Made by a program: the position numbers and the translations under genes
NCBI RefSeq assembly: GCF_013394855.1
Contig: NZ_JABMLK010000001.1
Span: 806,001-870,000 of the forward strand
Direction of reading: 5' to 3'
Source of the DNA: Limnobaculum xujianqingii
Lineage (GTDB): Bacteria > Pseudomonadota > Gammaproteobacteria > Enterobacterales > Enterobacteriaceae
DNA length: 64,000 nucleotides
The notes under the pieces: generated by a model
Seen by the model: only the letters and a program-made list of their open reading frames with translations
Told to the model about the DNA's origin: nothing
Database searches by the model: none
Shown here: piece by piece, positions 8,060 through 16,019 of the stretch
Numbering within the stretch: position 1 is the stretch's first letter
Layout: each line of letters starts with the position of its first letter

Positions 8060-9152
8060 AGGTGTTTTCGGGCAAAAATTTAACCAGCAAAGTGATTACT
8101 TCAAACAGAAGTTGGCTATCCCCAGTGAGCGCTGGGATGATATTTCCAGAGAACAGCACGATCATGGATTTATTGTTGCTGGAGCGACAAAAGCGGCCTT
8201 AGTGAGTGATTTTAAAAAAGCCATGCAGTCGGTCATGGATGAAGGGAAAAGTATCCAATGGTTTCGCCAGAACTTTGACCAAATTGTGGAAAAACAAGGT
8301 TGGAAAGGCTGGACAGGTGAAGGCAGTAAAGCGGGTAAAGCCTGGCGCACCGAAGTAATCTATACCCAGAATCTTAAATCGTCTCACGCCGCTGGCCGTT
8401 ATGAACAACTGACTGACCCAGAGGTGTTGGCTGAACGTCCCTATTGGCGTTATGTGCACCGTTCTAGCCTGAACCCTCGCCCTGAGCACGAAAAATGGAA
8501 TGATTTAGTTTTACCCGCTGATGATCCTTTCTGGGATGAGCATTATCCCCCAAATGGTTTTGGCTGTAATTGCATCGTGGAATCATGCAGTGGGCGGGAT
8601 TTAAAGAAATTAGGTAAGGCTGGCCCTGATATGTCCCCAACTCGAAATACTCAGCTATATACCGATAAAAATACTGGCGAACAGCGCCTAGTCCCTGAGG
8701 GTATTACACCAGGTTTTGATTATGCACCGGGTAAAAGTGCTGCTCAAAATGCCCTTGCTGCTAATGAACAGCAACTCGCTTCATTTGATGCGGCGATTGC
8801 TCGTAAGAATGCAGAGAAATTGATTAATTCAGACGTTTTCTTGTCATTTTTTAATGGTCGAATGAAAGGCAATTTTCCGGTTGCTGTGGTCAACCGACAG
8901 CAGATGACTGAGATGGCAATAAAAAGCCCAGTATTGTCACTTAAACGAAGTGCTGTAATGAAGCTACGGACTCAATATCCCGATTTAAGCCCGTCAGACT
9001 TTCGCCAGCTACAAACCCAGTTAGATAACGCCCAGTGGCAGCAGAACAGTCAGGGTGAAAGGCAAACCGTTGTGAGTATTTCAGGTAAATCGTGGAACGT
9101 TCGAGCGAAGCCAACCGCCTCCGGTACCTATATTGAAATGGATCAAGCATAG
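8049..9152 (+). CDS. minor head protein F (Mu gp30-like)
   Basis: A 367-residue head morphogenesis protein. The family's conserved C-terminal signature is present: HEKWNDLVLPADDPFWDEHY followed by PPNGFGCNC, a cluster of His, Trp, Pro and Cys residues. In Mu, gpF is needed for head assembly and is carried in the particle. The gene follows the portal with an overlap and precedes G by 2 nt. Confidence 0.88.
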   Translation: MAVKGVFGQKFNQQSDYFKQKLAIPSERWDDISREQHDHGFIVAGATKAALVSDFKKAMQSVMDEGKSIQWFRQNFDQIVEKQGWKGWTGEGSKAGKAWRTEVIYTQNLKSSHAAGRYEQLTDPEVLAERPYWRYVHRSSLNPRPEHEKWNDLVLPADDPFWDEHYPPNGFGCNCIVESCSGRDLKKLGKAGPDMSPTRNTQLYTDKNTGEQRLVPEGITPGFDYAPGKSAAQNALAANEQQLASFDAAIARKNAEKLINSDVFLSFFNGRMKGNFPVAVVNRQQMTEMAIKSPVLSLKRSAVMKLRTQYPDLSPSDFRQLQTQLDNAQWQQNSQGERQTVVSISGKSWNVRAKPTASGTYIEMDQA

Positions 9153-9154
9153 TT

Positions 9155-9640
9155 ATGGCCAAAATCACCGTACAACTCGACAGTGCGCCGGTTAATCAGC
9201 TACTGAGCCAGATTGAACAGGCGGGTTTAGACCTGACACCGGTATTTAAAAACATCGGTGAAATCCTTCTTAACAGTACCCGCCGCCGTTTTGAAGTGGG
9301 TATGGGGCCATTAGGTGAACAATGGGCCGCAAATAGTGACGTGACGCTGGCCAATAAGCGGGATACCAGGCCACTGATTGGCGATACCCGCAGCCTGTCT
9401 ACTCAGATTAACTACCAGTCTGATGCTAATCACGTGCTGCTTGGTTCGCTAATGGAGTACGGCGGCACCCAACATTTTGGGGCGAAAAAAGGCCAATACG
9501 GTCAAACTCGGTATGGTGTACCTCTGCCCTGGGGGGATATTGAAGCACGGCCCTACATCGGTCTGTCGTCTGAAGATGAGGAAGATATTATTGATCTGCT
9601 GTCTAACCATTTAGCCAGAGCAGCGGGAACATCAGATTAA
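9155..9640 (+). CDS. virion morphogenesis protein G (head-tail joining)
   Basis: A 161-residue member of the phage virion morphogenesis family (Mu gpG, P2 gpS type), which acts in tail completion or head-tail joining. Recognisable family features are the Arg-rich RRRFEVG region after the first helix, GPLGEQWAANS, and the late GGTQHFGAKKG segment. It is the last gene of the first late unit and is followed by a hairpin at 9651-9689. Confidence 0.8.
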   Translation: MAKITVQLDSAPVNQLLSQIEQAGLDLTPVFKNIGEILLNSTRRRFEVGMGPLGEQWAANSDVTLANKRDTRPLIGDTRSLSTQINYQSDANHVLLGSLMEYGGTQHFGAKKGQYGQTRYGVPLPWGDIEARPYIGLSSEDEEDIIDLLSNHLARAAGTSD

Positions 9641-9650
9641 TCGTCAATTT

Positions 9651-9689
9651 AAGGCTGGCTAAGCCGTTTTCACCTGTTTAACCAGCCTT
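9651..9689 (+). terminator. hairpin after gene G
   Basis: AAGGCTGG (9651-9658) pairs with CCAGCCTT (9682-9689), extended imperfectly inward, and is followed by a T-rich stretch. It separates the packaging unit from the protease/capsid unit, which has its own promoter-like motif at 9810. Confidence 0.55.
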
Positions 9690-9809
9690 TGTCTGTCTTT
9701 GCTCGTTTACATCGCTAAAAGGCTATTATAAATCGATATAGCCCCACTTAAGCCACCGTTCTTATCTACCCTTTACGGTTTCGTTAAATACCTATCTCTC
9801 AGTCTCTTA

Positions 9810-9827
9810 TTTAACCCCGATTAAAAT
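9810..9827 (+). promoter_or_regulatory. putative late promoter, copy B (protease/capsid unit)
   Basis: Second copy of TTTAAnCYYSRYTAAAAT, 58 nt before the protease start, almost the same spacing as copy A to the holin (59 nt). Mu has a late promoter at the equivalent place before gene I. The rest of this 245-nt gap holds the upstream hairpin, a TTGACA at 9844 without a good -10, and a short palindrome at 9849-9861. Confidence 0.6.
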
Positions 9828-9885
9828 CACCAAACCGGATAATTTGACATGGTAGCCATGACTAACAACAGCATGGTGAATATTA

Positions 9886-10938
9886 ATGTCCAAACTTATC
9901 CATATCTTTAAGCCTGGTACCCATCAGCCGATGGAAGGCGAACCTATCTCTTTCACCTTGAAAGACTTTGAAGCCACCGTTCGCGCCTACAATATGGATC
10001 TGCATGAAGCACCGCTGGTTGTTGGCCACCCGAAACACAATAACCCTGCCTATGGTTGGGTAAAGCAAATGATTGCCACACCTGAAGGGCTCTTCATTGA
10101 ACCCCATCAGGTTGATGAGGCATTTGCTGAACTCGTCCGTTCTGCCCGATTTAAAAAGATATCACCTTCCTTTTACGAACCGGATGAACCTAGTAATCCA
10201 GTACCTGGCGTTTATTACCTGCGCCACGTTGGTTTTCTGGGGGCTATGCCACCTGCCGTAAAGGGGTTGAAGGCGATTGAATTTGCGGATGGTGGACAAG
10301 GTATTGTGTGTTTTAACGAAAATCTTAATGAGGATACCAATATGGCTGATGCAGCTAATCCAACCGATAAAAAAGGTTTGCTGGCGCGACTAGTCGCTTT
10401 TCTGACTAAAGAGCTGGGTGAAGAAAAGGCCGCTGAAATCATTACTGAAGAAGGTGCTGCCGCTATTCAGGGTGCCGTGGCGGATGCTGCACCGGCAACC
10501 GTTAAAACTGACCTTCCTGCTGATGCCGGTGCGGATGAAATTTTACCGGAAGTCGCCGCTCAGTTAGTGGCTGTGTCGGAAGAAAATCAGCGATTAAAAG
10601 CAGAAAACGAAGAGCTACTGGAACAAGCGGAAGAGCTGGAAATTGATGGTGAGAGTGCTGATTTTGCCGAAGTGATTCGTCGCAAGGTCAAGCCTAGCCA
10701 CCGTGCAGCCGTTCGAGCCATGCTTAAAGCCGCATCTAAAAAGCGCGGTACCAGTAAGTTGGAATTTAGTGAAGGTGGTAAGAACAAACCGCTTACGCCT
10801 GCTATTCAGGCATTTATTCGTTCTCTTCCTGATGTAGTGGATTTCAGTGAAGTGGCCAGAAAAGGTAATACGCCCCGTAATACTTCCGTCAACCCACTGT
10901 TAGCTGACGCAGAACGCCGCGCCAACCGCAATAAATAG
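9886..10938 (+). CDS. head maturation protease (Mu gpI-like)
   Basis: A 350-residue Mu-like prophage I protein. The N-terminal half is the protease that processes the prohead, and the C-terminal half is a charged coiled coil (roughly 220-250) acting as scaffold. VVGHPKHNNPAYGWV at about 45-59 is typical of the family. An internal in-frame start at 10342 would give free scaffold, as with gpI/gpZ of Mu. The gene is followed by the decoration and major capsid proteins. Confidence 0.85.
   Translation: MSKLIHIFKPGTHQPMEGEPISFTLKDFEATVRAYNMDLHEAPLVVGHPKHNNPAYGWVKQMIATPEGLFIEPHQVDEAFAELVRSARFKKISPSFYEPDEPSNPVPGVYYLRHVGFLGAMPPAVKGLKAIEFADGGQGIVCFNENLNEDTNMADAANPTDKKGLLARLVAFLTKELGEEKAAEIITEEGAAAIQGAVADAAPATVKTDLPADAGADEILPEVAAQLVAVSEENQRLKAENEELLEQAEELEIDGESADFAEVIRRKVKPSHRAAVRAMLKAASKKRGTSKLEFSEGGKNKPLTPAIQAFIRSLPDVVDFSEVARKGNTPRNTSVNPLLADAERRANRNK
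10342..10938 (+). CDS. nested scaffold protein (gpZ-like), internal start
   Basis: An in-frame ATG inside the protease gene is preceded by GAGGA with 7-nt spacing, better than the protease's own ribosome site. It would yield a 198-residue acidic, helical scaffold equal to the C-terminal part of the protease. In Mu, scaffold Z is made in this way from within gene I. Internal initiation is inferred from the ribosome site and the family precedent. Confidence 0.65.
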   Translation: MADAANPTDKKGLLARLVAFLTKELGEEKAAEIITEEGAAAIQGAVADAAPATVKTDLPADAGADEILPEVAAQLVAVSEENQRLKAENEELLEQAEELEIDGESADFAEVIRRKVKPSHRAAVRAMLKAASKKRGTSKLEFSEGGKNKPLTPAIQAFIRSLPDVVDFSEVARKGNTPRNTSVNPLLADAERRANRNK

Positions 10939-10951
10939 GAGTCATTCAGTC

Positions 10952-11320
10952 ATGACAACGTATACCGAACCCAAGCAATTAGCGGATGTGCTCATCGTAG
11001 AAGTTAAGCCTGGATGGACGAAAGACCGGGGCATGATTGCCGCCGATAAGCATTATGAAATTGGTGCTGTACTGGCCAAAGTCTCCGGTAAATATCAGCT
11101 GATTGACATGGCTGGTACCGGTGCGGCTAAAAAAGCCGTCGCTGTGCTGGCTCAGCGTGTTGACACCACCGGTGGTGAACGGCTGGCGGCAATCATTGCC
11201 CGTGGTGCCGCAGTGGCATTAGATGGTCTTGAATGGCCTGAAGGTATTACTGACGTGCAGAAAGCTACCGCGCTCAGTGAGCTTGAATCCCTAGGCATTA
11301 TTGCCAGAGAACAAATTTAA
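10952..11320 (+). CDS. capsid decoration protein (lambda gpD-like)
   Basis: A 122-residue small beta-rich, Ala/Val/Gly-rich protein starting MTTYTEPKQLADVL, matching the head decoration protein D family that trims the expanded capsid at its three-fold positions. It directly precedes the E-type major capsid protein, the same pairing as lambda D-E. Confidence 0.75.
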   Translation: MTTYTEPKQLADVLIVEVKPGWTKDRGMIAADKHYEIGAVLAKVSGKYQLIDMAGTGAAKKAVAVLAQRVDTTGGERLAAIIARGAAVALDGLEWPEGITDVQKATALSELESLGIIAREQI

Positions 11321-11359
11321 TTCCGTTCAGCCGCCTTATATCTCTAAAGGAAAGACACA

Positions 11360-12343
11360 ATGAACTTAGCAGACCTGTTTACCACATCCACTCTAACCAG
11401 TGCGATTAACAAATTACCGGCGGTACCCACCCGCGCCGGTGAGTTAGGCATTTTTGAAGAAGAAGGTATTGCAACCACTTCCGTTATCGTCGAAAGCCGG
11501 GATGGACGATTATTTCTGGTACCCAATATCAGCCGTAGTGACGATCCTACGCCAGTTAAAAGCGATAAACGTAAGCGCCGTACTTTTGAAACGGCCCATT
11601 TACCGACTTCCGATCAATTATTGCCATCCGAATTACAAAATTTTCAACCTTTTGGAGACAGTGATTCAACAGACTATCAGGCACAAGCGATTAACAATAA
11701 GCTGGAAAAAATGAAAAACAGCTTAGAAGTGACCCGTGAATTTCAGCGTATTGGTGCGCTCCGTGGTCGTATTCTTGATGCTGATGGCTCGGTGATTTAT
11801 GACCTATTCTCTGAATTCGACGTGACGCAAAAACGGATTATGGTGCCATTAAATGTTGCTGGTACCGACGTTCGCAAGCTCCTAATGAATGCCAAGCGAC
11901 ACAGTGAGTCAAAACTGACTGGTGCCATGGTGACCGGTTACAAAGCTTTCTGCGGCCCGGACTGGTTTGATGCCTTTGTGGCTCATCCTAATGTTGAAAA
12001 AGCTTATGCCGGTTATCAGGAAGCGGCGGATCGTTTGGGCGGTGATATGCGTAAAGGCTTCACCTTTGGTGGTATTGAATTTGAAGAGTATAACGCCAGC
12101 GTCTCCAAACAGGACTTCTTCCCATCTGACGTTGCTCAAGTTTTCCCGCTAGCCAAAGGCGGTGTTTACAAGATGTATAACGCCCCAGCCAACTATAACG
12201 AGACGGTCAACACGATTGGCTTACCGTTATATGCCAAAGCGGAAGAACGCAGCATGGGTAAAGGCTGGGATTTAGAAGCCCAGGCTAACCCGCTGGCCAT
12301 TTGTACTTACCCTGAAGCCCTTGTTGAACTGAAGATGAGCTAA
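11360..12343 (+). CDS. major capsid protein (lambda gpE family)
   Basis: A 327-residue HK97-fold shell protein of the lambda gpE type rather than the Mu gpT type. Family-like blocks include GELGIFEEEGIATTSVIVE near 30-49, REFQRIGALRGRILDADG in the middle, GPDWFDAFVAHPNV and the C-terminal KAEERSMGKGWDLEAQANPL. A strong AAAGGAAAG lies before the ATG. Together with the D-like protein this gives a lambda-style shell on Mu-style packaging genes. Confidence 0.9.
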   Translation: MNLADLFTTSTLTSAINKLPAVPTRAGELGIFEEEGIATTSVIVESRDGRLFLVPNISRSDDPTPVKSDKRKRRTFETAHLPTSDQLLPSELQNFQPFGDSDSTDYQAQAINNKLEKMKNSLEVTREFQRIGALRGRILDADGSVIYDLFSEFDVTQKRIMVPLNVAGTDVRKLLMNAKRHSESKLTGAMVTGYKAFCGPDWFDAFVAHPNVEKAYAGYQEAADRLGGDMRKGFTFGGIEFEEYNASVSKQDFFPSDVAQVFPLAKGGVYKMYNAPANYNETVNTIGLPLYAKAEERSMGKGWDLEAQANPLAICTYPEALVELKMS

Positions 12344-12353
12344 GGAAACGGTC

Positions 12354-12797
12354 ATGCGCTACTGCACACTGAGTGATTTGGAACGGGCAGTTCCCAAACA
12401 AACGCTAATCCATTTATCCCACGATGATCCAGCATCGGAAAACTATGATGCTGCCGTTTTGGAAGATGCGATCAACTATGCTGAAGAGCTGGCAGATGGT
12501 TATTTAGTCTCCCGTTACCCTCTGCCATTGTCATCCGTTCCGACCATTATTCGTGATGCAGTAGTGTATCTGGCCCGTTACTGGCTTTATCAGCGCCGTC
12601 CTGAAGGGGCGATGCCGGAAGTGGTCAAAGATGGCAAAAAGGATGCCCTGGATACCTTAAGCCAGATCCAGAAAGGTACTATCTCCCTGAATGTCAAAAT
12701 AGACGATACCGTGGTTGAAACCAATGCGCCCAGCGTATTTAGAGTTTCGGCATCTAAACGTCTGTGGGGAAAGAAAACGCTGGAGAAATGGCGATGA
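12354..12797 (+). CDS. DUF1320 protein (Mu gp36-like)
   Basis: A 147-residue helical protein of the DUF1320 (gp36) family, located between capsid and tail genes. MRYCTLSDLERAVP at the start and the VSRYPLPLSSVPTIIRDAVV block are typical. It probably forms part of the head-tail connector. Its stop overlaps the next start (ATGA). Confidence 0.8.
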   Translation: MRYCTLSDLERAVPKQTLIHLSHDDPASENYDAAVLEDAINYAEELADGYLVSRYPLPLSSVPTIIRDAVVYLARYWLYQRRPEGAMPEVVKDGKKDALDTLSQIQKGTISLNVKIDDTVVETNAPSVFRVSASKRLWGKKTLEKWR

Positions 12798-13252
12798 GCA
12801 TCACAATTGACATCTTAGATGGCATTTTAAACCGATTGAAAGAGGTTCATGGCCGGGAGCTGGCGATCGAATATTTTCCTGAGCAGCCAGCTAACTATCG
12901 TCTTAACCATCCTGTGGGTGCGGTACTTATCAGTTATTCCCGCAGTAGCTTTGCGACCAATGAGGCGATAGACAGTACCTGGATGAATCGTGAGATGACC
13001 ATTCCCCTCACGCTGATGTTTCGCCAGTTACACGGTAAAGCCGGTGTTATCGCTTATCTCGATAAACTGCGGTTAACCCTAACCGGCTGGATCCCCCCTC
13101 ACTGTGATGTGCCTCTTAAACCGGTCAGTGAGTCCTTTTTGGCTCAAAACGTCGGCGTGTGGCAATACGCTTTGGATTTTACCACCCAGACTAATCAGAT
13201 ACAGGCTGATATGGGGCTTTCACCCAACTTAGCTTATGAGGATATTCCATGA
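12794..13252 (+). CDS. DUF1834 protein (Mu gp37-like)
   Basis: A 152-residue protein of the gp37/DUF1834 type, a putative tail terminator or neck protein. The ATG at 12794 overlaps the previous stop and is 8 nt after GGAG, better than the upstream in-frame ATG at 12788. It overlaps the following gene (ATGA at 13249). Confidence 0.75.
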   Translation: MSITIDILDGILNRLKEVHGRELAIEYFPEQPANYRLNHPVGAVLISYSRSSFATNEAIDSTWMNREMTIPLTLMFRQLHGKAGVIAYLDKLRLTLTGWIPPHCDVPLKPVSESFLAQNVGVWQYALDFTTQTNQIQADMGLSPNLAYEDIP

Positions 13253-13494
13253 AATTTACACCCTATCTGTATCACGGGCCACAAAGCAGCGTCACTGTGC
13301 GCTTTACTGGCCCTGATGGCACAGAGCAAGAAAAGGACATCATGCTCTATCCGGGCCTTTCTATAGAGTTACCCAGTGAACATGAATATACCCAAACGTT
13401 AATAGCCCAAAAGCTGTTAACACCACTGGCACCTGTCGCTAAAACCGTCAAAGGTGAGGCGAAAACCAAGGAGCAAAAAGACGATGGCCGCTAA
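13249..13494 (+). CDS. small DUF2635-like protein (Mu gp38-like)
   Basis: An 81-residue protein with a beta-rich N-terminal half and a Lys/Glu-rich C-terminal tail, lying directly before the tail sheath gene as gp38-like proteins do in Mu-like phages. It overlaps the sheath start by 11 nt. The function is unknown. Confidence 0.6.
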   Translation: MKFTPYLYHGPQSSVTVRFTGPDGTEQEKDIMLYPGLSIELPSEHEYTQTLIAQKLLTPLAPVAKTVKGEAKTKEQKDDGR

Positions 13495-14905
13495 CTTCTT
13501 ACATGGCGTTGAAACCCTTGAGATTGAAAATGGGCCTCGCGCCATTCGGGTGGTTAAATCCGCTGTTATTGGCTTGATTGGTACTGCACCTTGTGGGCCA
13601 GTTAATGATTTAACCCTGTGTTTGTCTGAAAGTGCCGGTGCCGAATTTGGCCCTCGGTTAAGCAATTTCTCTATCCCATATGCCCTGAAAGCCATTTACG
13701 ATCATGGTGCCGGTACCGTCTTTATCATTAACGTTCTTGACCCAGATAAACACCGTAATGAAGCCACTGGCCATTCAATAACCTTCGGTGTGAATAATCG
13801 GGCTTCTCTGCCTCATGCCGCCATTATTTCTGCTGTCGTAAAAGCGGATAATGTCACTTATGTGGCAGATACGGATTACACCATCAATCTGGTCACTGGT
13901 GAGCTGATCCGAATGACCACTGGCAGTATTCCGGCAAAAGGGACCGTCACGGTGGACTATACCTATGCCGACCCAAGTAAAGTGACACCGGCTGATATTA
14001 TTGGTGCGGTTAATGCGGCTGGAAATCGCACCGGCTTAAATGCGCTCGAAGATGCCTATAACCGATATGGCTTCTTTGCAAAACTCATTATTGCGCCGGG
14101 CTTTAGTACTCTAAATAGTGTCAGTACGGAGCTTATTGCCGCTGCTGATAAATATGGTGCTATGGCATTAATCGATGCACCGATTGGTACCACGCCTAAC
14201 CAAGCTATCAGTGGCCGTGGCCCGATGGGTACGATTAACTTTGCCACCTCAAGCGATCGGGCAATTCTCTGTTACCCACATCTGAAGGTCTATGATTCAG
14301 CGACCAACAGTAACTTTTTAGAACCAATGTCACAGCGCCAGGCCGGGCTTATGGCTGCAAAAGACCTTGAGCGCGGTTATTGGTGGAGTCCGTCCAATAC
14401 TGAGTTTAAAGGTATTGTCGGTGCTGAACGTTCACTGTCTGCTCGTATTGATGATCCAAATAGTGAAGTCAATCTTCTGAATGAAAATGGCATCGTGACG
14501 GTCTTCAACAGTTTTGGTACCGGTTTACGCTCTTGGGGAAACCGATCCGCAGCCTGGCCATCGACGACCCATATGAAGAACTTCATCTCCGTTCGTCGGG
14601 TAAAAGACATCATTGATGAGAGTATCCGCTATTCATCCCTACAGTTTGTGGATATGCCCATCACGCAGGCCGTCATTGATGCCATTGTTGAATCGGTCAA
14701 TCAGTTCTTCAGAAAGCTGATTGGTGATGGTGCACTATTGGGTGGCGAGTGCTGGTATGACGCAGAACGCAACCCTCAAACTCAATTAGAACTGGGAAAT
14801 GTTCTGTTTCAGTACAAGATGACACCGCCACCACCCATGGAGCGCATCACGTATGAGTCAGAGATTACCGGTGAATATCTTGCAGCCCTGAAAGGAGGTA
14901 ACTGA
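13484..14905 (+). CDS. contractile tail sheath protein
   Basis: A 473-residue sheath subunit that contracts to drive the tube through the envelope. The start MAANFLHGVETLEIENGPR is preferred over an upstream ATG inside the previous gene. The C-terminal domain (YWWSPSNTEFKGIVGAE, later GGECWYDAERNPQTQLELG) matches P2 FI-type sheaths, and the same C-terminal layout (GAKCWYDADANT) is seen in the P2-like prophage's FI in this window. Confidence 0.9.
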   Translation: MAANFLHGVETLEIENGPRAIRVVKSAVIGLIGTAPCGPVNDLTLCLSESAGAEFGPRLSNFSIPYALKAIYDHGAGTVFIINVLDPDKHRNEATGHSITFGVNNRASLPHAAIISAVVKADNVTYVADTDYTINLVTGELIRMTTGSIPAKGTVTVDYTYADPSKVTPADIIGAVNAAGNRTGLNALEDAYNRYGFFAKLIIAPGFSTLNSVSTELIAAADKYGAMALIDAPIGTTPNQAISGRGPMGTINFATSSDRAILCYPHLKVYDSATNSNFLEPMSQRQAGLMAAKDLERGYWWSPSNTEFKGIVGAERSLSARIDDPNSEVNLLNENGIVTVFNSFGTGLRSWGNRSAAWPSTTHMKNFISVRRVKDIIDESIRYSSLQFVDMPITQAVIDAIVESVNQFFRKLIGDGALLGGECWYDAERNPQTQLELGNVLFQYKMTPPPPMERITYESEITGEYLAALKGGN

Positions 14906-14907
14906 TT

Positions 14908-15429
14908 ATGGCGGGTTTTCAAGCGCACAGAATTAATAACGCGGCGGTTTATCTTGACGGTAACAGCTATCTGGCAAAAGCATCTGAAGTGGATTTAGGC
15001 AGTGTTAAAACCGTGATGTCCGACTTTAACGGCCTTGGGCTTGTTGGTGTGATTGAACTGCCTGATGGTTTAGATAAAGTGGAGGGAAAGATAGTCTGGA
15101 ACTCCCTTTATCAAGATGCTGTCAGTAAAATTGCTACACCGTTTACAACAGTTTCTCTGCAATGCCGTAGCAATATTGACGTGCATACAAGCCAGGGGCG
15201 AGTTGACCAGTTGCCCCTCGTTACACTCATGACGGTAGCATTCAAAGAATACCAACTCGGTAGTTTTAAACCCCGAGAGGCGACAACGTTTGAAACACCA
15301 TTTAGCGTGACATCAATCAGACAGCTCGTGAATGGGAAAGAGACCTTGATGTTAGATTACCTCACCAATATTTATCGGGTGGATGGTAAAGACCAACTTG
15401 CTAAATATCGGGCTAATATTGGCCAATAG
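14908..15429 (+). CDS. tail tube protein
   Basis: A 173-residue tail tube subunit of the P2 FII type (phage major tail tube family); it polymerises inside the sheath. A perfect AAAGGAGG precedes it. The C-terminal YLTNIYRVDGKDQLAKYRANIG resembles the ending of FII in the second prophage (MIYVVGGVDVLEKHRANCG). It ends in front of a strong terminator. Confidence 0.88.
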   Translation: MAGFQAHRINNAAVYLDGNSYLAKASEVDLGSVKTVMSDFNGLGLVGVIELPDGLDKVEGKIVWNSLYQDAVSKIATPFTTVSLQCRSNIDVHTSQGRVDQLPLVTLMTVAFKEYQLGSFKPREATTFETPFSVTSIRQLVNGKETLMLDYLTNIYRVDGKDQLAKYRANIGQ

Positions 15430-15454
15430 TCAGTATTCACGTTACTGCTCAAAT

Positions 15455-15481
15455 ACCCGGACATGTTCCGGGTGTTTTTTT
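15455..15481 (+). terminator. Rho-independent terminator after tail tube
   Basis: ACCCGGA (15455-15461) and TCCGGGT (15467-15473) form a perfect 7-bp stem with a five-base loop, followed by G and seven T. It ends the capsid-sheath-tube transcript. Its T tract merges with late promoter copy C. Confidence 0.85.
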
Positions 15482-15496
15482 AAACCCCGCTAAAAT
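15479..15496 (+). promoter_or_regulatory. putative late promoter, copy C (tail chaperone/tape measure unit)
   Basis: Third copy of TTTAAnCYYSRYTAAAAT, immediately after the terminator at 15455-15481 and 72 nt before the chaperone start. A terminator followed at once by this motif argues that a new transcript starts here. Confidence 0.6.
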
Positions 15497-15568
15497 AACT
15501 GTCAATCAATAAGCTACAGAATCAGGGCTCAATAGTTTTTCCTTTTAGTTCTCTTCTGGAGCCTGAAT

Positions 15569-15856
15569 ATGAGCAAGAAAGCTGATTTCCTCACTGATAC
15601 CAAAATCCCTTTATTACGTTCTCTTACCCTCGGTACCGGCGAAACCCTAAGTGAACTGGTTATGCGTGTACCTACCCGTGGTGACATGCGTAAAGCCCAG
15701 CGCCATAGCAAAGAACAGGCTGATTCGGAAACCTTTCTGTTTGCTCTTTTGACTGGTCTGACGATGGAAGATATTGATGCACTAACGCTTGCTGATAGCG
15801 CTGAGGTATCAAAAACCTTTCGCCACTTATGTGGAGAATCTACCGACGAGTCCTGA
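15569..15856 (+). CDS. tail assembly chaperone, short form (gp41-like)
   Basis: A 95-residue protein between tail tube and tape measure, the fixed position of tail assembly chaperones that bind the tape measure before tube polymerisation. TLGTGETLSELVMRVPTRGDM at its start is typical of gp41-like proteins. TCTGGAG precedes the ATG. The end overlaps a second frame (15786-16007), which would be reached by programmed frameshifting to give the long form. Confidence 0.8.
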   Translation: MSKKADFLTDTKIPLLRSLTLGTGETLSELVMRVPTRGDMRKAQRHSKEQADSETFLFALLTGLTMEDIDALTLADSAEVSKTFRHLCGESTDES

Positions 15857-16007
15857 AAACTTACAGTCTATCGATGAATGGCTGGTACTCGAATTTCGAT
15901 TGTCACCGGCTGAGATAGATAACCTGAGTTTTGTTGACGAATACTGGCGGTGGTTTGAACTGGCTCAAGAGCGGAATAACCAGCGCATTGAAGCGATGAA
16001 TCAATAA
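15786..16007 (+). CDS. frameshift extension of the tail chaperone (gp42-like)
   Basis: This frame is open from 15786 to 16007, lacks a convincing start codon, and relates to the short chaperone by -2 (or +1). Mu is reported to use a -2 shift at the same gene pair. Within the overlap, GGAGAA at 15833-15838 would allow tRNA-Glu to slip from GAA to GAG by -2; AAA-A (15812) or TTT-C (15818) would permit +1. The encoded extension has conserved-looking acidic and Trp residues and ends just before the tape measure. Confidence 0.7.
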   Translation, partial: RLLIALRYQKPFATYVENLPTSPENLQSIDEWLVLEFRLSPAEIDNLSFVDEYWRWFELAQERNNQRIEAMNQ

Positions 16008-16019
16008 TATAGAGGCGTT

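Noticed and set aside
9844..9861. Sigma-70 promoter starting with TTGACA before the protease gene
   Set aside because: No acceptable -10 element is found 16 to 18 bp downstream; the shared late motif at 9810 is the better candidate.
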